From Pseudomonas sp. Os17 (GTDB lineage Bacteria; Pseudomonadota; Gammaproteobacteria; Pseudomonadales; Pseudomonadaceae): a stretch of 64,000 nucleotides of DNA. This document shows, piece by piece, positions 25,888-34,788 of this stretch. Position 1 is the stretch's first letter, and each line of letters begins with the position of its first letter. Below the pieces are notes generated by a model, which saw only the letters and a program-made list of their open reading frames with translations, was not told the origin of the DNA and made no database searches. The stretch covers positions 3,103,501 through 3,167,500 of the forward strand of contig NZ_AP014627.1 of assembly GCF_001547895.1 (NCBI RefSeq). Direction: 5' to 3'. A program made the position numbers and the translations under genes.

Positions 25888-26982
25888 ATGATCCGCAAGA
25901 ACTCCGCTTTGCTGTTATTCAATGCACTGTTGTTCGGCGCCTCCCTGGCCCAGGCCGCCGACACGGTGAAGATCTACAACTGGTCGGACTACATCGCCCC
26001 TGACACCACCAAGGCTTTCCAGAAGGAAACCGGGACAAGTTTCACCTATGACGTCTACGACAGCAACGAGACCCTGGACGGCAAGCTGATGACCGGTAAA
26101 TCCGGTTACGACGTGGTGTTCCCCTCCAACCATTTCATGGCGCGGCAGATCCAGGGCGGGGCGTTGAAGAAGCTCGACAAGAGCCAGTTGCCCAACTGGA
26201 AAAACCTTAACCCGGCGCTGCTCAAAGCGCTGGAGGTCAATGACCCGGGCAACCAGCACGGTTTTCCGTACCTGTGGGGCAGCACCGGGATTGGCTACAA
26301 CGTGGCCAAGATCAAGGAAGTGCTGGGGGATGACGCACCGCTGGACTCCTGGGACCTGATCTTCAAGCCCGAGTACATGCAGAAGCTGCAGAAGTGCGGC
26401 GTGGCGATTCTCGACAACGGCCCCGAACTGATTCCCACAGCCTTGAATTACCTGGGGCTGCCACACCACAGCAAGAACCCGGCGGACTACAAGAAAGCCG
26501 AGGCGCTGCTGATGACGGTCCGGCCTTATGTCAGCTACTTCCATTCGTCGAAGTACACCAGCGACCTGGCCAACGGCAATATTTGCGTGGCGGTGGGGTT
26601 CTCCGGGGACATCCTGCAAGCGGAAAGCCGGGCCAGGGAAGCGAAGAACGGGGTGGAGATCGGCTATTCGATTCCCAAGGAAGGCTCGCCGATCTGGTTC
26701 GACATGGTGGCCATGCCTGTGGACGCACCGGATGAGAAGGCCGGGTATGCCTTTATGAACTACCTGCTGCGCCCGGACGTAATGGCCAACATCAGCAACT
26801 ACGTGCATTACGCCAATGGCAACCAGCAAGCCGATGCTCTGGTCGATCCAGCGATCAAGAACGACACCAAGGTTTACCCGAGCCCGGCCATGATGGGCAC
26901 ATTGTTCGCCCTGCAAGCCATGCCGCTGGACATCGACCGTATCCGCACCCGCTTGTGGAACAAGATCCGCAGCGGCAACTGA
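25888..26982 (+). CDS. Polyamine ABC transporter substrate-binding protein (PotF/SpuD-like)
   Basis: A 364-residue periplasmic binding protein. The signal peptide ends at AQAADTVK (about residue 24). The mature start VKIYNWSDYIAPDTTKAF is the hallmark of PotF/SpuD/SpuE spermidine-putrescine receptors. YDSNETLDGKL and YLWGSTGIGYN mark polyamine-contacting regions. Length is standard. No permease or ATPase genes follow, because REPIN repeats and a convergent SDR gene come next. It would have to use a transporter encoded elsewhere, or act as an orphan sensor or receptor. It ends the run that starts with the SnoaL-AraC regulator. Confidence 0.9.
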   Translation: MIRKNSALLLFNALLFGASLAQAADTVKIYNWSDYIAPDTTKAFQKETGTSFTYDVYDSNETLDGKLMTGKSGYDVVFPSNHFMARQIQGGALKKLDKSQLPNWKNLNPALLKALEVNDPGNQHGFPYLWGSTGIGYNVAKIKEVLGDDAPLDSWDLIFKPEYMQKLQKCGVAILDNGPELIPTALNYLGLPHHSKNPADYKKAEALLMTVRPYVSYFHSSKYTSDLANGNICVAVGFSGDILQAESRAREAKNGVEIGYSIPKEGSPIWFDMVAMPVDAPDEKAGYAFMNYLLRPDVMANISNYVHYANGNQQADALVDPAIKNDTKVYPSPAMMGTLFALQAMPLDIDRIRTRLWNKIRSGN

Positions 26983-27002
26983 TCCCCATACCCACAAGCT
27001 GC

Positions 27003-27560
27003 GTAGGAGCCGGCTTGCCGGCGAAGAGGCCTCAGAGACAAGCACTGCCCTTGAGGGCGCCTTCGCTGGCAAGCCAGCTCCTACGAGAACGGGATGTATC
27101 AACGAATCAGCCCCGCCGATTTTTGTAGGAGCCGGCTTGCCGGCGAAGAGGCCTCAGAGACAAGCACCGCCCTTGAGGACGCCTTCGCTGGCAAGCCAGC
27201 TCCTACGAGAACGGGATGTATCAACGAATCAGCCCCGCCGATTTTTGTAGGAGCCGGCTTGCCGGCGAAGAGGCCTTAGAGACAAGCACCGCCCTTGAGG
27301 ACGCCTTCGCTGGCAAGCCAGCTCCTACGAGAACGGGATGTATCAACGAATCAGCCCCGCCGATTTTTGTAGGAGCCGGCTTGCCGGCGAAGAGGCCTCA
27401 GAGACAAGCACCGCCCTTGAGGACGCCTTCGCTGGCAAGCCAGCTCCTACGAGAACGGGATGTATCAACGAATCAGCCCCGCCGATTTTTGTAGGAGCCG
27501 GCTTGCCGGCGAAGAGGCCTCAGAGACAAGCACTGCCCTTGAGGGCGCCTTCGCTGGCAG
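27003..27560. repeat. Tandem array of 122-bp REPIN-type units, about 4.6 copies
   Basis: Units start at 27003, 27125, 27247, 27369 and 27491, so the period is exactly 122 bp. Each has GTAGGAGCCGGCTTGCCGGC at one end and the inverted form (GCTGGCAAGCCAGCTCCTAC) about 65 bp later, followed by a 39-bp spacer (GAGAACGGGATGTATCAACG...). The last copy is cut at GGCAG just before the SDR gene. The outer copies (1 and 5) share CACT/GAGGG variants, while the three inner ones share CACC/GAGGA, so inner units probably expanded. Short frames in it are artefacts of the repeat. It may end transcription from both sides. Confidence 0.95.
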
Positions 27561-27568
27561 GGCTACGC

Positions 27569-28330
27569 TTACAATTGGCTGTTTTCCGGGAGCAGGGCGC
27601 CGCCGTCCACTATCAGGGTCTGGCCGGTGATGTAGCCGGCCTGTGGCGAGGCCAGGAACAACATGGCGTAGGCAATGTCCTCAGGCGTTCCCAGGCGCCC
27701 TAGGGGAATGCCCTTGGCCAGGGTCGCGGCGTCGCCGAGGTTGTCCATGGCTTGGGTGGCGATAAGCCCCGGCTCAACGCCGTTGACGGTGATTCCATAC
27801 TCCGCCAGTTCCAGTGCCGCTGCGCGAATGAAGCCATTGACCCCCGCCTTGGACGCCGCGTAGTGGGCCAGTCCGGGAATTGCCGTGCGTGGGCCGGTCA
27901 CCGATGAGGTGACGACGATCCGCGGTGCTCGGGCCCGGCGTAGCGCCGGCAAGGCTGCCTGGGTCAGCCAGAAGCAGCTTTTCAGGTTCACCGCCAAGGT
28001 GCTGTCGAGGGTCTGCTCCTCAAGCTCGGCCAGTTTCTGCATCGGAAAGATCCCGGCGTTGTGCAGCAGCAGGTCCAGGCCGCCAAAGGCGTCCAAGGTC
28101 GCCGCTACCGCCTGTTCGGCGGCTGCCCGGGTGCCGAGGTCCAGGGTCAGCAGCTCCGCTGTTCCGCCAGCCTGACGAATCAGGCGTTGGGTTTCGGCGC
28201 CTGACGCAGCGCTGCGGGTGGCCAGCATGACCTTGGCGCCCCCGGCGGCGAACACCTGGGCGATCGCCCGGCCAATACCCTGGCCCGAGCCGGTGACCAG
28301 GGCAATGCGTCCGCGCTGTTCCAGGCTCAT
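27569..28330 (-). CDS. Short-chain dehydrogenase/reductase
   Basis: A 253-residue classical SDR. Motifs: TGSGQGIG for NAD(P) binding (about 14-21), NAG near 90, catalytic Ser in VVTSSVTG near 140 and YAASK near 157-161, C-terminal GQTLIVDGG. Its ATG overlaps the aminotransferase stop in an ATGA, so translation is coupled. The pair suggests that an amino group is removed or added and the resulting carbonyl or hydroxyl is then reduced or oxidised. Substrate unknown. The 3' end abuts the REPIN array. A longer frame upstream to 29362 runs through the aminotransferase gene and is rejected. Confidence 0.88.
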   Translation of the reverse strand: MSLEQRGRIALVTGSGQGIGRAIAQVFAAGGAKVMLATRSAASGAETQRLIRQAGGTAELLTLDLGTRAAAEQAVAATLDAFGGLDLLLHNAGIFPMQKLAELEEQTLDSTLAVNLKSCFWLTQAALPALRRARAPRIVVTSSVTGPRTAIPGLAHYAASKAGVNGFIRAAALELAEYGITVNGVEPGLIATQAMDNLGDAATLAKGIPLGRLGTPEDIAYAMLFLASPQAGYITGQTLIVDGGALLPENSQL

Positions 28331-29709
28331 GACGGCAGGCCTTGCAGGACCTGGCTCAGGCATTGATCCAGCAGCCGATTGTGCAGGTCGACCTGCTCCT
28401 CGCTGGCGTCCGGGCAGAGCAGGGCCATGTTGTGGAACGGGGTCAGCAAGACCCCGCGATTGAGCAGGTACAGGTGCAGATAGGCCTCGATCAGCCCGTG
28501 CCGGGCGTGGTGGGCTTCGCCGCCGTTGCGCGGGGCCTGCTGCATGAACAGGTACTCGACCCGGGCGCCGATGCGGGTCACGTGCCAGGGCAGGCGATGC
28601 TTGCTGATGATGGCTTCGACCCCGGCCCGCAGGCGTTCGGCCAGCCGGAACATGCGCGCGTAGTTCTCCGGGGTCATCACCTCGCTGAAGGTGGCGCGCA
28701 TGGCGGCCATCTGCAGGGCGTTGCCGGCCAGGGTGCCGCCGAAGCCGAAGTGATTGATGGCCTGACCCGGCTGAAAATGCGGCAGCACCTGCCAGATCCG
28801 CTCGGCCATGGCCCGGCTGCTGCCCCACACGGCCGTGGGAATGCCCCCGGCGATGGATTTGCCGAGGACGAAGAAGTCCGGCTCCAACCCCTGTTCGCCG
28901 CAATAGCCTCCCGGTCCGCAGGACAGGGTATGGGTTTCGTCGATGATCAGCGGCACGTCGAAGCGCCGGGTCAGTTCCCGCAGGCCCTGATGAAAGCCCG
29001 CTGCCGGCGGCACCATGCCGACGTTGGTCATGAAGGGTTCGGTGAGGACCGCGGCCACGTCGCCGTGGGCCAGGGCCGCCTCCAGGGCCGGCAGGTCGTT
29101 GAACTCCACCAGCCGGGTGGTGGCCTGGTGCTGCAGGCCGTTGGCGTGCACGCCGTCGCGGGGAATCATCCGACCCTGGGCGTCGAATTCCACCTGGGAT
29201 TCGTCGACGCTGCCGTGGTAGTTGCAGTTGAACACCAGGACCTTCTGCCGCCCGGTGATCATCCGGCACAGGCGCAGGACAAAGCGGTTGGCGTCGGTGG
29301 CCGAGGTGGTGACCTGCCAGTAAGGCAGGCCAAAGCGCCGGCTCAGCTCCTTGCCGACCCACAGGCTGTCGGCAGTGGGCAGCATCAGGGTCGAGCCATG
29401 CAGCGCCTGTTCGGCGATGGCTGCGGCCACGGCCGGCTGGGCGTGACCGAACATGGCGCCGGTGTCGCCCAGGGCAAAGTCCACGTATTCATGGCCGTCG
29501 CAGTCGGTAAGGGTGGCGCCCCGGGCATCGGCCACCATGATCGGGTAGGCGCCGGGCCATTGCTGCATCCAGTGCAATGGCGCGCCGTACAACCAATGCT
29601 GGAGGTTTTGCTGGTAGAAGGCGCCGGAGCGCGGGTGTTGTTCGGCGAACCGTTGCAGTTCGCCCTGGTAGCTGTTGGCGACGCGTTGCAGATCGAGACC
29701 CAGAGTCAT
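28327..29709 (-). CDS. Class III PLP-dependent aminotransferase
   Basis: A 460-residue class III aminotransferase. The Schiff-base lysine is in FFVLGKSIAGGIPTAVWG (about residue 275), preceded by the PLP-contacting DETHTL (Asp near 245). Fold type I with a relative similarity to glutamate-1-semialdehyde aminomutase-like enzymes (GSTLMLPTADSLW near the N terminus). It forms an operon with the SDR and lies downstream of a MoaF-like gene on the same strand. The combination points to use of a primary amine or beta/omega-amino acid. Substrate not determinable. Confidence 0.85.
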   Translation of the reverse strand: MTLGLDLQRVANSYQGELQRFAEQHPRSGAFYQQNLQHWLYGAPLHWMQQWPGAYPIMVADARGATLTDCDGHEYVDFALGDTGAMFGHAQPAVAAAIAEQALHGSTLMLPTADSLWVGKELSRRFGLPYWQVTTSATDANRFVLRLCRMITGRQKVLVFNCNYHGSVDESQVEFDAQGRMIPRDGVHANGLQHQATTRLVEFNDLPALEAALAHGDVAAVLTEPFMTNVGMVPPAAGFHQGLRELTRRFDVPLIIDETHTLSCGPGGYCGEQGLEPDFFVLGKSIAGGIPTAVWGSSRAMAERIWQVLPHFQPGQAINHFGFGGTLAGNALQMAAMRATFSEVMTPENYARMFRLAERLRAGVEAIISKHRLPWHVTRIGARVEYLFMQQAPRNGGEAHHARHGLIEAYLHLYLLNRGVLLTPFHNMALLCPDASEEQVDLHNRLLDQCLSQVLQGLPS

Positions 29710-29784
29710 GAGTGTGTCCTGTGCGATAGGTGGGCGGGCCGTTGCTGGCGGTGGAGTCGGCGCTGGGCCTGCATGGCGCTGGAA

Positions 29785-30600
29785 TCAGCCGTGAAGGGTG
29801 CGATTGAGCACCCGAGCCAGAGCCCCCACCGGGAAGTTGGCGGCATGGCTGAAGTCCGTGCCCTGATAGCCGAAGATCTTGCCGTCGCTGCGTCCGGCCT
29901 GCAGGTCGATCAGCACCAGGCCCAGGGTCGGGACGATCTTCTCGCGCCAGACGAACAGGTACAGCTGCTCGGCGACCTTGTAGTAATGACAGCGATCGGT
30001 GTCCGCCAGGCCTTGTTCCACGCCCTTGAGGCATTGCCAGCTGTAGAAGTTGGCGTTGAGGTAGACATGCTCATAGGCCTCGCTGGTGCTGTAGATGTAC
30101 TGGTTGCGCAGGCCGATCAGTTCATCGCTGGGCGAGTGCCGCGGCGTCTCGGCTCGGGCGGGCACATCAACGCTGCCATGCAGGAAGTGGGCTTTGACCG
30201 AGGTCAGCTCGCCACCGGACAGGGCGCGGCTGAACAGGTCCACGCTGCACTCGGCCTGCGTCGGCATCTGGCCGATGACGGCGGTGAAGCACTGTTGTTG
30301 CAGGTCCAGGACCAGGCTCACCGAGTGGGTCCGGCCTTGCTCCTGCTTGAGGAAGTCCACCAGGTAGATGCCCGGGCGCACCGAGGTGGCGCGATAGGGC
30401 CGTGCGGCGCTCGCCGGTTCGCCAGGGGCGTTCCAGCTGAGGGTCTGGGTGTCGAACCGGTGTTCGATCTGCCAGCCATTATCGAAGTACAGGGTCAGGG
30501 TGCGACCGGCCAGATCATCGATCGCGGGAAGGATGTGGTTGTCGCTGGCAAAACCGTCCGCCAGGGCGCCGACGGTGATCCATTCAGGTTGCTGATTCAT
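29785..30600 (-). CDS. MoaF-family protein (amine regulon)
   Basis: A 271-residue protein of the MoaF family (named after the monoamine regulon gene of Klebsiella, and also listed misleadingly as molybdenum cofactor biosynthesis F). Two related halves are visible: an N-terminal part with DLAGRTLTLYFDNGWQIEHRF and a C-terminal lipocalin-like part with YNANFYSWQCLKGVEQGLADTD-type sequence (about 190-215) and IFGYQGTDFSH near 245. The start at 30600 is chosen because the next frame extension has no homology. It lies just upstream of the aminotransferase-SDR pair and downstream of a LuxR regulator on the same strand. Probable role: binding or processing of an amine-derived intermediate. Confidence 0.75.
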   Translation of the reverse strand: MNQQPEWITVGALADGFASDNHILPAIDDLAGRTLTLYFDNGWQIEHRFDTQTLSWNAPGEPASAARPYRATSVRPGIYLVDFLKQEQGRTHSVSLVLDLQQQCFTAVIGQMPTQAECSVDLFSRALSGGELTSVKAHFLHGSVDVPARAETPRHSPSDELIGLRNQYIYSTSEAYEHVYLNANFYSWQCLKGVEQGLADTDRCHYYKVAEQLYLFVWREKIVPTLGLVLIDLQAGRSDGKIFGYQGTDFSHAANFPVGALARVLNRTLHG

Positions 30601-30687
30601 GGCAAGGCTCTTGTCTGCCGAAGGAGAGCCCCATGTTCGATCCGTGCAGCGGCGCTGCCCATCAACCACATGGTTGAGGTGTGGCGC

Positions 30688-31362
30688 TCAAAGGAACAGC
30701 GAACTCACCAGTTCGGTGCGATTGCCGACGCCGACCTTGCGGAACAGGTTGATCAGGTGGGTCTTGACCGTGGGCAGGCCCAGCTCCAGGCGCCTGGCGA
30801 TGGTCTTGTTGTCGGCGCCGTCCCGGAGCAGCCAGGCGATTTCCCGCTCCCGGGGCGTGAGGGTGGACAGGCGCTGGTCGACCTGGGAGTAGGGTGCCAG
30901 GGCGGCGATTTCCAGCAGCCCCTGCAAGGCATGCAGGGTCTGCAGTTCGTCAACGCGGAAATGTCCCAGGGCGTGGTTCCGCAGCAGTGACAGGCCGGCG
31001 ATGGGGCGCTCGCCGTCGCAGGCCAGGATTTCCACCACGTCGAGCACGCCGTGGCGTTGCAGAAACCCCTGGTAGACCTCGGAAGCGTGGCGGCCCTGGT
31101 GGGCCATGCCCATGTGCAGCGACAGCACCGGGCGCCCCGCGGCGGCGCAGTGGCGCGGTTGCAGCGGGTCATAGTGGCGGTAGCGTTGCAGGTAGGCCTG
31201 GTGCATCGGCTCGGGCATGCAGTACAGCGAAAAGTCCCGGGCCTGCAATTGCGGGTCGATGCGGTAGAAGGCGCAGAGGGTGGCGGGCAATACCCGGGTG
31301 AAGGCGGCAATGCAACGCTGTCCCAGCTCATGGACCCCGGGCAGTGAAGCGGACGCGGTCAT
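30688..31362 (-). CDS. LuxR-type helix-turn-helix regulator
   Basis: A 224-residue regulator. The C-terminal LuxR/GerE HTH (about 160-220: LTPREREIAWLLRDGADNKTIARRLELGLPTVKTH) follows an N-terminal sensory region of about 150 residues that lacks the Trp/Tyr/Asp/Trp signature of acyl-homoserine lactone receptors. AGGAG lies 6 nt before the ATG at 31362. It is on the same strand as, and 87 bp upstream of, the MoaF-like gene. It probably controls the MoaF-aminotransferase-SDR operon in response to an amine or metabolite rather than a quorum signal. Confidence 0.83.
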   Translation of the reverse strand: MTASASLPGVHELGQRCIAAFTRVLPATLCAFYRIDPQLQARDFSLYCMPEPMHQAYLQRYRHYDPLQPRHCAAAGRPVLSLHMGMAHQGRHASEVYQGFLQRHGVLDVVEILACDGERPIAGLSLLRNHALGHFRVDELQTLHALQGLLEIAALAPYSQVDQRLSTLTPREREIAWLLRDGADNKTIARRLELGLPTVKTHLINLFRKVGVGNRTELVSSLFL

Positions 31363-31530
31363 GGATGTCTCCTGGCTGCCCGTGGAGGCAGCGGCTTCGG
31401 GAATGGGGCTGGTTATCTGTGCCTGTGCTTTATGCACGCCACCAATGAAAAACGGAAGTGGTCTCCCTGGCAGGTATTCGGTCCATTCAGGCTGCGATCC
31501 GTGCTTCATGGATCGCAGCCTGCGACGGGG

Positions 31531-32865
31531 TTAGCGGCGAGCCCGGCTCAGCCCCTCGGCCAGGGCGTCGACTATGGCGTCCACCTGGGCCTGCTGGATC
31601 ACCAAAGGCGGCGAGAGAATGATCTTGGTGCCCACCGGGCGCACCATGACGCCGTTGTCCCGGGCAATTTGCGCCACCTGATTGGCGTAGCCGCTCATGG
31701 GGTCGATGGGCTCGCGGGTGGTCTTGTCCGCCACCAGGTCCAGGGCCAGCATCAGACCCTGACCGCGCACTTCGCCGACGCTTTCGAAGCGATCAACGAA
31801 GGGCCGCAGCTTGCCGAGCATGTAGTCGCCCATTTTCGCCGCGTTGGCCGGCAGGTCTTCCTTGACCACGATGTCCAGGCAGGCCAGGGCGGCGGCGCAG
31901 GCCACGGGGTGCCCGGAGTAGGTGTAGCCGTGCATGATGGCGCCCGTGAAGTTGGTGTTCTTTTCGAAGGCCGCCTCGATCCGGCGATTGACCACGGTGG
32001 CGCCCAGGGGGATGTAGCCCGAGGTGATGCCCTTGGCCAGGCACATGATGTCGGGTTTGATGCCCCACAGGCGGCTGCCGAACATCGAGCCGCTGCGCCC
32101 GAAGCCGGTGACCACCTCATCGGCGATCAGCAGGACCCCGTACTTGTCGCAGACTTCGCGGATCAATGGCCAGTAGTTGGCCGGAGGCACTATGACGCCG
32201 CCAGCGCCCTGGATCGGCTCGGCAATGAACGCCGCCACGGTGTCCGGGCTCTGGAACTGGATTTCCCGCTCCAGCAGGTCGGCGCAGATCTTGCCCAGTT
32301 CCTCTGGATCCTGGCTGTAGGGGTTGCGGTACAGCCAGGGCGTGTCGATGTGGTAGCAACCGGGCAGCAAAGGCTCGTAGTTGCGCCGGAACACGGTGTT
32401 GCCGTTGACCGAGGCCCCCCCGAAATGAGTGCCGTGATAGCCCTGGCGCAGGGAAATGAACTTGGTGCGATCGGCCTGGCCTTCGAGCTTCCAGTACTGG
32501 CGGGCCAGTTTCAGCGCGCTCTCGATGGCGTCCGAGCCGCCGGAACTGAAGGACACCCGGGTCATGTCCTCGGGCTCCAGCAGGTTCATCACCACCCGGG
32601 ACAGTTCCTCGGCCCGTGGGTGGCTGACCCCGTCGAACAGCTGGAAGTACTCCAGCTCATCGAGCTGCGCGGTGATGGCGGCTTTCACTTCCTTGCGGTT
32701 GTGGCCGACGTTGACGTTCCACAGCCCGGCAACGCCATCCACCAGTTGGTGGCCCTGGTCGTCATAGACATAGCAGCCATCGCCGCGAACGATGCGGATC
32801 GGCTCGCGTTGCTTCATTTCGTTGGGGTGCAGCATGGGGTGCCAGAAACGGCTTGCTTCGCTCAC
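31531..32865 (-). CDS. Class III omega-aminotransferase
   Basis: A 444-residue class III aminotransferase, likely an omega-amino acid or diamine:pyruvate transaminase. The GTG start at 32865 (VSEASRFWHPML) has AGGAG 8 nt upstream and begins where homologues begin. DEVVTGFGRSG holds the PLP Asp (near 245) and CLAKGITSGYIPLGA the Schiff-base Lys (near 278). It is divergent from an aldehyde dehydrogenase, the usual partner that oxidises the aldehyde left after transamination of an omega-amine. Its N-terminal HPMLHPNEM form is shared with putrescine/beta-alanine:pyruvate aminotransferases. Confidence 0.88.
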   Translation of the reverse strand: MSEASRFWHPMLHPNEMKQREPIRIVRGDGCYVYDDQGHQLVDGVAGLWNVNVGHNRKEVKAAITAQLDELEYFQLFDGVSHPRAEELSRVVMNLLEPEDMTRVSFSSGGSDAIESALKLARQYWKLEGQADRTKFISLRQGYHGTHFGGASVNGNTVFRRNYEPLLPGCYHIDTPWLYRNPYSQDPEELGKICADLLEREIQFQSPDTVAAFIAEPIQGAGGVIVPPANYWPLIREVCDKYGVLLIADEVVTGFGRSGSMFGSRLWGIKPDIMCLAKGITSGYIPLGATVVNRRIEAAFEKNTNFTGAIMHGYTYSGHPVACAAALACLDIVVKEDLPANAAKMGDYMLGKLRPFVDRFESVGEVRGQGLMLALDLVADKTTREPIDPMSGYANQVAQIARDNGVMVRPVGTKIILSPPLVIQQAQVDAIVDALAEGLSRARR

Positions 32866-33090
32866 GTTGAGTCTCCTGAAATCGCACGGACAGCGTGGAG
32901 CTATTAGTGCGTCATTTGCCGGCGGCTGGCTTGCCTCTGTGTGCCAGGGCATTTGACCCAGGCTGCCAACGGCGCTGCAGCCGGCGCGACTGGCAGCCAG
33001 GGCCAAGTTTTGCGGCAGCCAGGATCAAGACGGCATGCGGCTTTGGGCTCAAAGTCCAGGTCGAACAAGGTCCAACTGCGAGGATTGAAG

Positions 33091-34578
33091 ATGAGCGTTG
33101 CCATCGACCCACGTGTCGCTGCATTCATAGACAGTCAGCACGGTCTGCTGATTGACGGTCACAGCCAGCCGGCGCTCTCCGGGGCGCGGATGCCGGTGTA
33201 CAATCCCGCCAGCGGCGAGCAGTTGACCCAGGTTGCCGCCGCCGACCAGGCCGACATCGATCTGGCGGTGGATGCCGCGCGCCGGGCGTTCGAGGGCAGC
33301 TGGAAGGCGCTGCGCCCGGCGGATCGCGAACGCCTGCTGTTGAAGCTGGCGGACCTGCTGGAGAGCCATGGCGAGGAACTGGCCCAGCTGGAAACCCTCA
33401 ACAACGGTCAGTCGATTCACCTGGCCCGGGCCCTGGAGGTAGGGGCCGCTGCGGAGTTCACCCGCTACATGGCCGGGTGGGCCACCAAGATCGAAGGCAA
33501 GAGCCTGGACGTTTCCATTGCCGCGGTGCCGGGGGCGCAGTACCGCGCCTACACGGTGCCGGAACCGGTGGGGGTGGTCGGTGCCATAGTGCCGTGGAAT
33601 TTTCCGTTGCTGATGGCCATCTGGAAAATCGTTCCCGCCCTGGCCTGCGGTTGCACCGTGGTGCTCAAGCCTGCGGACGAAACCCCGCTGACCGCGCTGC
33701 GTCTGGGCCAGCTGTGCCTGGAGGCGGGGATCGCGCCCGGCGTGGTCAATGTGGTGACCGGCAGCGGCGCCCAGGCCGGTGCGGCGCTGGCCGCCCATCC
33801 GGGTATCGACAAGCTGGCGTTCACCGGCTCGACCCAGGTCGGCAAGCTGATCGGCCATGCCGCGGTGGACAACATGACACGCTTCTCCCTGGAGCTGGGG
33901 GGCAAGTCGCCGGTGATCGTCCTCGACGACTGCGATCCGCAGACCGCCGCCGCCGGTGCTGCCGCGGCGATCTTCTTCAATCAGGGCCAGGTCTGCACCG
34001 CGGGGTCGCGCCTGTACATCCAGCGCGGGATCTATCACGAGGTGCTGGAGCGGCTGATGGGCATCGCCGACTCCCTGAGCATCGGGCCGGGGCTCGACGA
34101 GCAGGCGCAGATCAACCCGCTGATCTCCGCCAAGCAGCAGAAGCGCGTGCTGCAGATGGTCCGGCGCGGAGTCGAAGAGGGGGCCCGGCTGCTGTGTGGC
34201 GGTGTCGCCCATGGCGAGCAGGGTTTCTATGTCCGTCCCACGGTGGTCGCGGATGTGCGTGCCGACCAGCAACTGGTGCGCGAGGAGATCTTCGGCCCGG
34301 TGGTGGTGGCCACGCCGTTCGACACCCTGGATGACGTGGTGGGGCTGGCCAACGACAACCAGTACGGGCTGGGGGCGAGCATCTGGTCCAACGATCTGGG
34401 GCGGGTCATGCAACTGATTCCACAGATCAAGGCCGGCACGGTGTGGGTCAACACCCACAACATGTTGGACCCGTCGATGCCTTTCGGTGGCTACAAGCAG
34501 TCGGGCATCGGCCGTGAGATGGGCCATGCGGCCATCGAGGCCTACACCGAGAACAAGTCGGTGTGCATCGCCTATTGA
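33091..34578 (+). CDS. NAD(P)-dependent aldehyde dehydrogenase
   Basis: A 495-residue aldehyde dehydrogenase. Catalytic Glu268 (LELGGKSPVIV) and Cys302 (NQGQVCTAGSR) stand at the classical positions, and the GSTQVGKLIG nucleotide-binding turn lies before them. AGGA precedes the ATG at 33091 by 6 nt. Homologues include phenylacetaldehyde and betaine/aminoaldehyde dehydrogenases. It is divergent from the omega-aminotransferase and followed by an amino acid/amine permease. The likely reaction is oxidation of the aldehyde from amine breakdown to the acid. Confidence 0.92.
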   Translation: MSVAIDPRVAAFIDSQHGLLIDGHSQPALSGARMPVYNPASGEQLTQVAAADQADIDLAVDAARRAFEGSWKALRPADRERLLLKLADLLESHGEELAQLETLNNGQSIHLARALEVGAAAEFTRYMAGWATKIEGKSLDVSIAAVPGAQYRAYTVPEPVGVVGAIVPWNFPLLMAIWKIVPALACGCTVVLKPADETPLTALRLGQLCLEAGIAPGVVNVVTGSGAQAGAALAAHPGIDKLAFTGSTQVGKLIGHAAVDNMTRFSLELGGKSPVIVLDDCDPQTAAAGAAAAIFFNQGQVCTAGSRLYIQRGIYHEVLERLMGIADSLSIGPGLDEQAQINPLISAKQQKRVLQMVRRGVEEGARLLCGGVAHGEQGFYVRPTVVADVRADQQLVREEIFGPVVVATPFDTLDDVVGLANDNQYGLGASIWSNDLGRVMQLIPQIKAGTVWVNTHNMLDPSMPFGGYKQSGIGREMGHAAIEAYTENKSVCIAY

Positions 34579-34588
34579 AATCGCCCCC

Positions 34589-34672
34589 GCAGGAGCCGGC
34601 TTGCCGGCGAGCAGGCCCTCGAGTTTTGCGTTGCCCTTGAGGACACCTTCGCTGACAAGCCCGCTCCTGCGG
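34589..34672. repeat. Single REPIN-type element
   Basis: GCAGGAGCCGGCTTGCCGGC at the left and GACAAGCCCGCTCCTGCGG at the right face each other across about 45 bp. It is a diverged form of the unit in the 27-kb array, between the aldehyde dehydrogenase and the permease. Confidence 0.88.
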
Positions 34673-34749
34673 ACCAGGCCGAACATGTGCCGACAGCTGC
34701 GTCAGACAGCCAAGCACTGCGCCACCAGGCGTGCCCTTGAAATGCCTAG

Positions 34750-34757
34750 AACAACAA
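34750..34757 (+). promoter_or_regulatory. AANAANAA (Hfq/Crc) motif in the permease leader
   Basis: AACAACAA lies 32-39 nt before the chosen permease start and matches the Hfq/Crc motif exactly. A nearly identical motif and spacing precede the FeaR-like gene at 37019. Confidence 0.4.
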
Positions 34758-34788
34758 TCATCAACCCATGCTTTCGAGGTTTACCATC

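Noticed and set aside
27003-27560. CRISPR-like array
   Set aside because: The 122-bp unit is repeated with its spacer almost unchanged, so there are no unique spacers, and the unit contains paired REP palindromes; no cas genes nearby.
27094-27703. Tandem short proteins of the form MYQRISPADFCRSRLAGEE
   Set aside because: They are translations of the REPIN repeat; the 122-bp period shifts frame at every unit, so no selection for protein is visible.
29785-30600. Molybdenum cofactor biosynthesis role for the MoaF-like gene
   Set aside because: No other molybdopterin genes are nearby and the MoaF name comes from the monoamine regulon; amine context fits better.
30688-31362. Acyl-homoserine lactone receptor (LuxR quorum sensor)
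   Set aside because: The N-terminal domain lacks the conserved Trp/Tyr/Asp/Trp ligand residues and no synthase gene is nearby.
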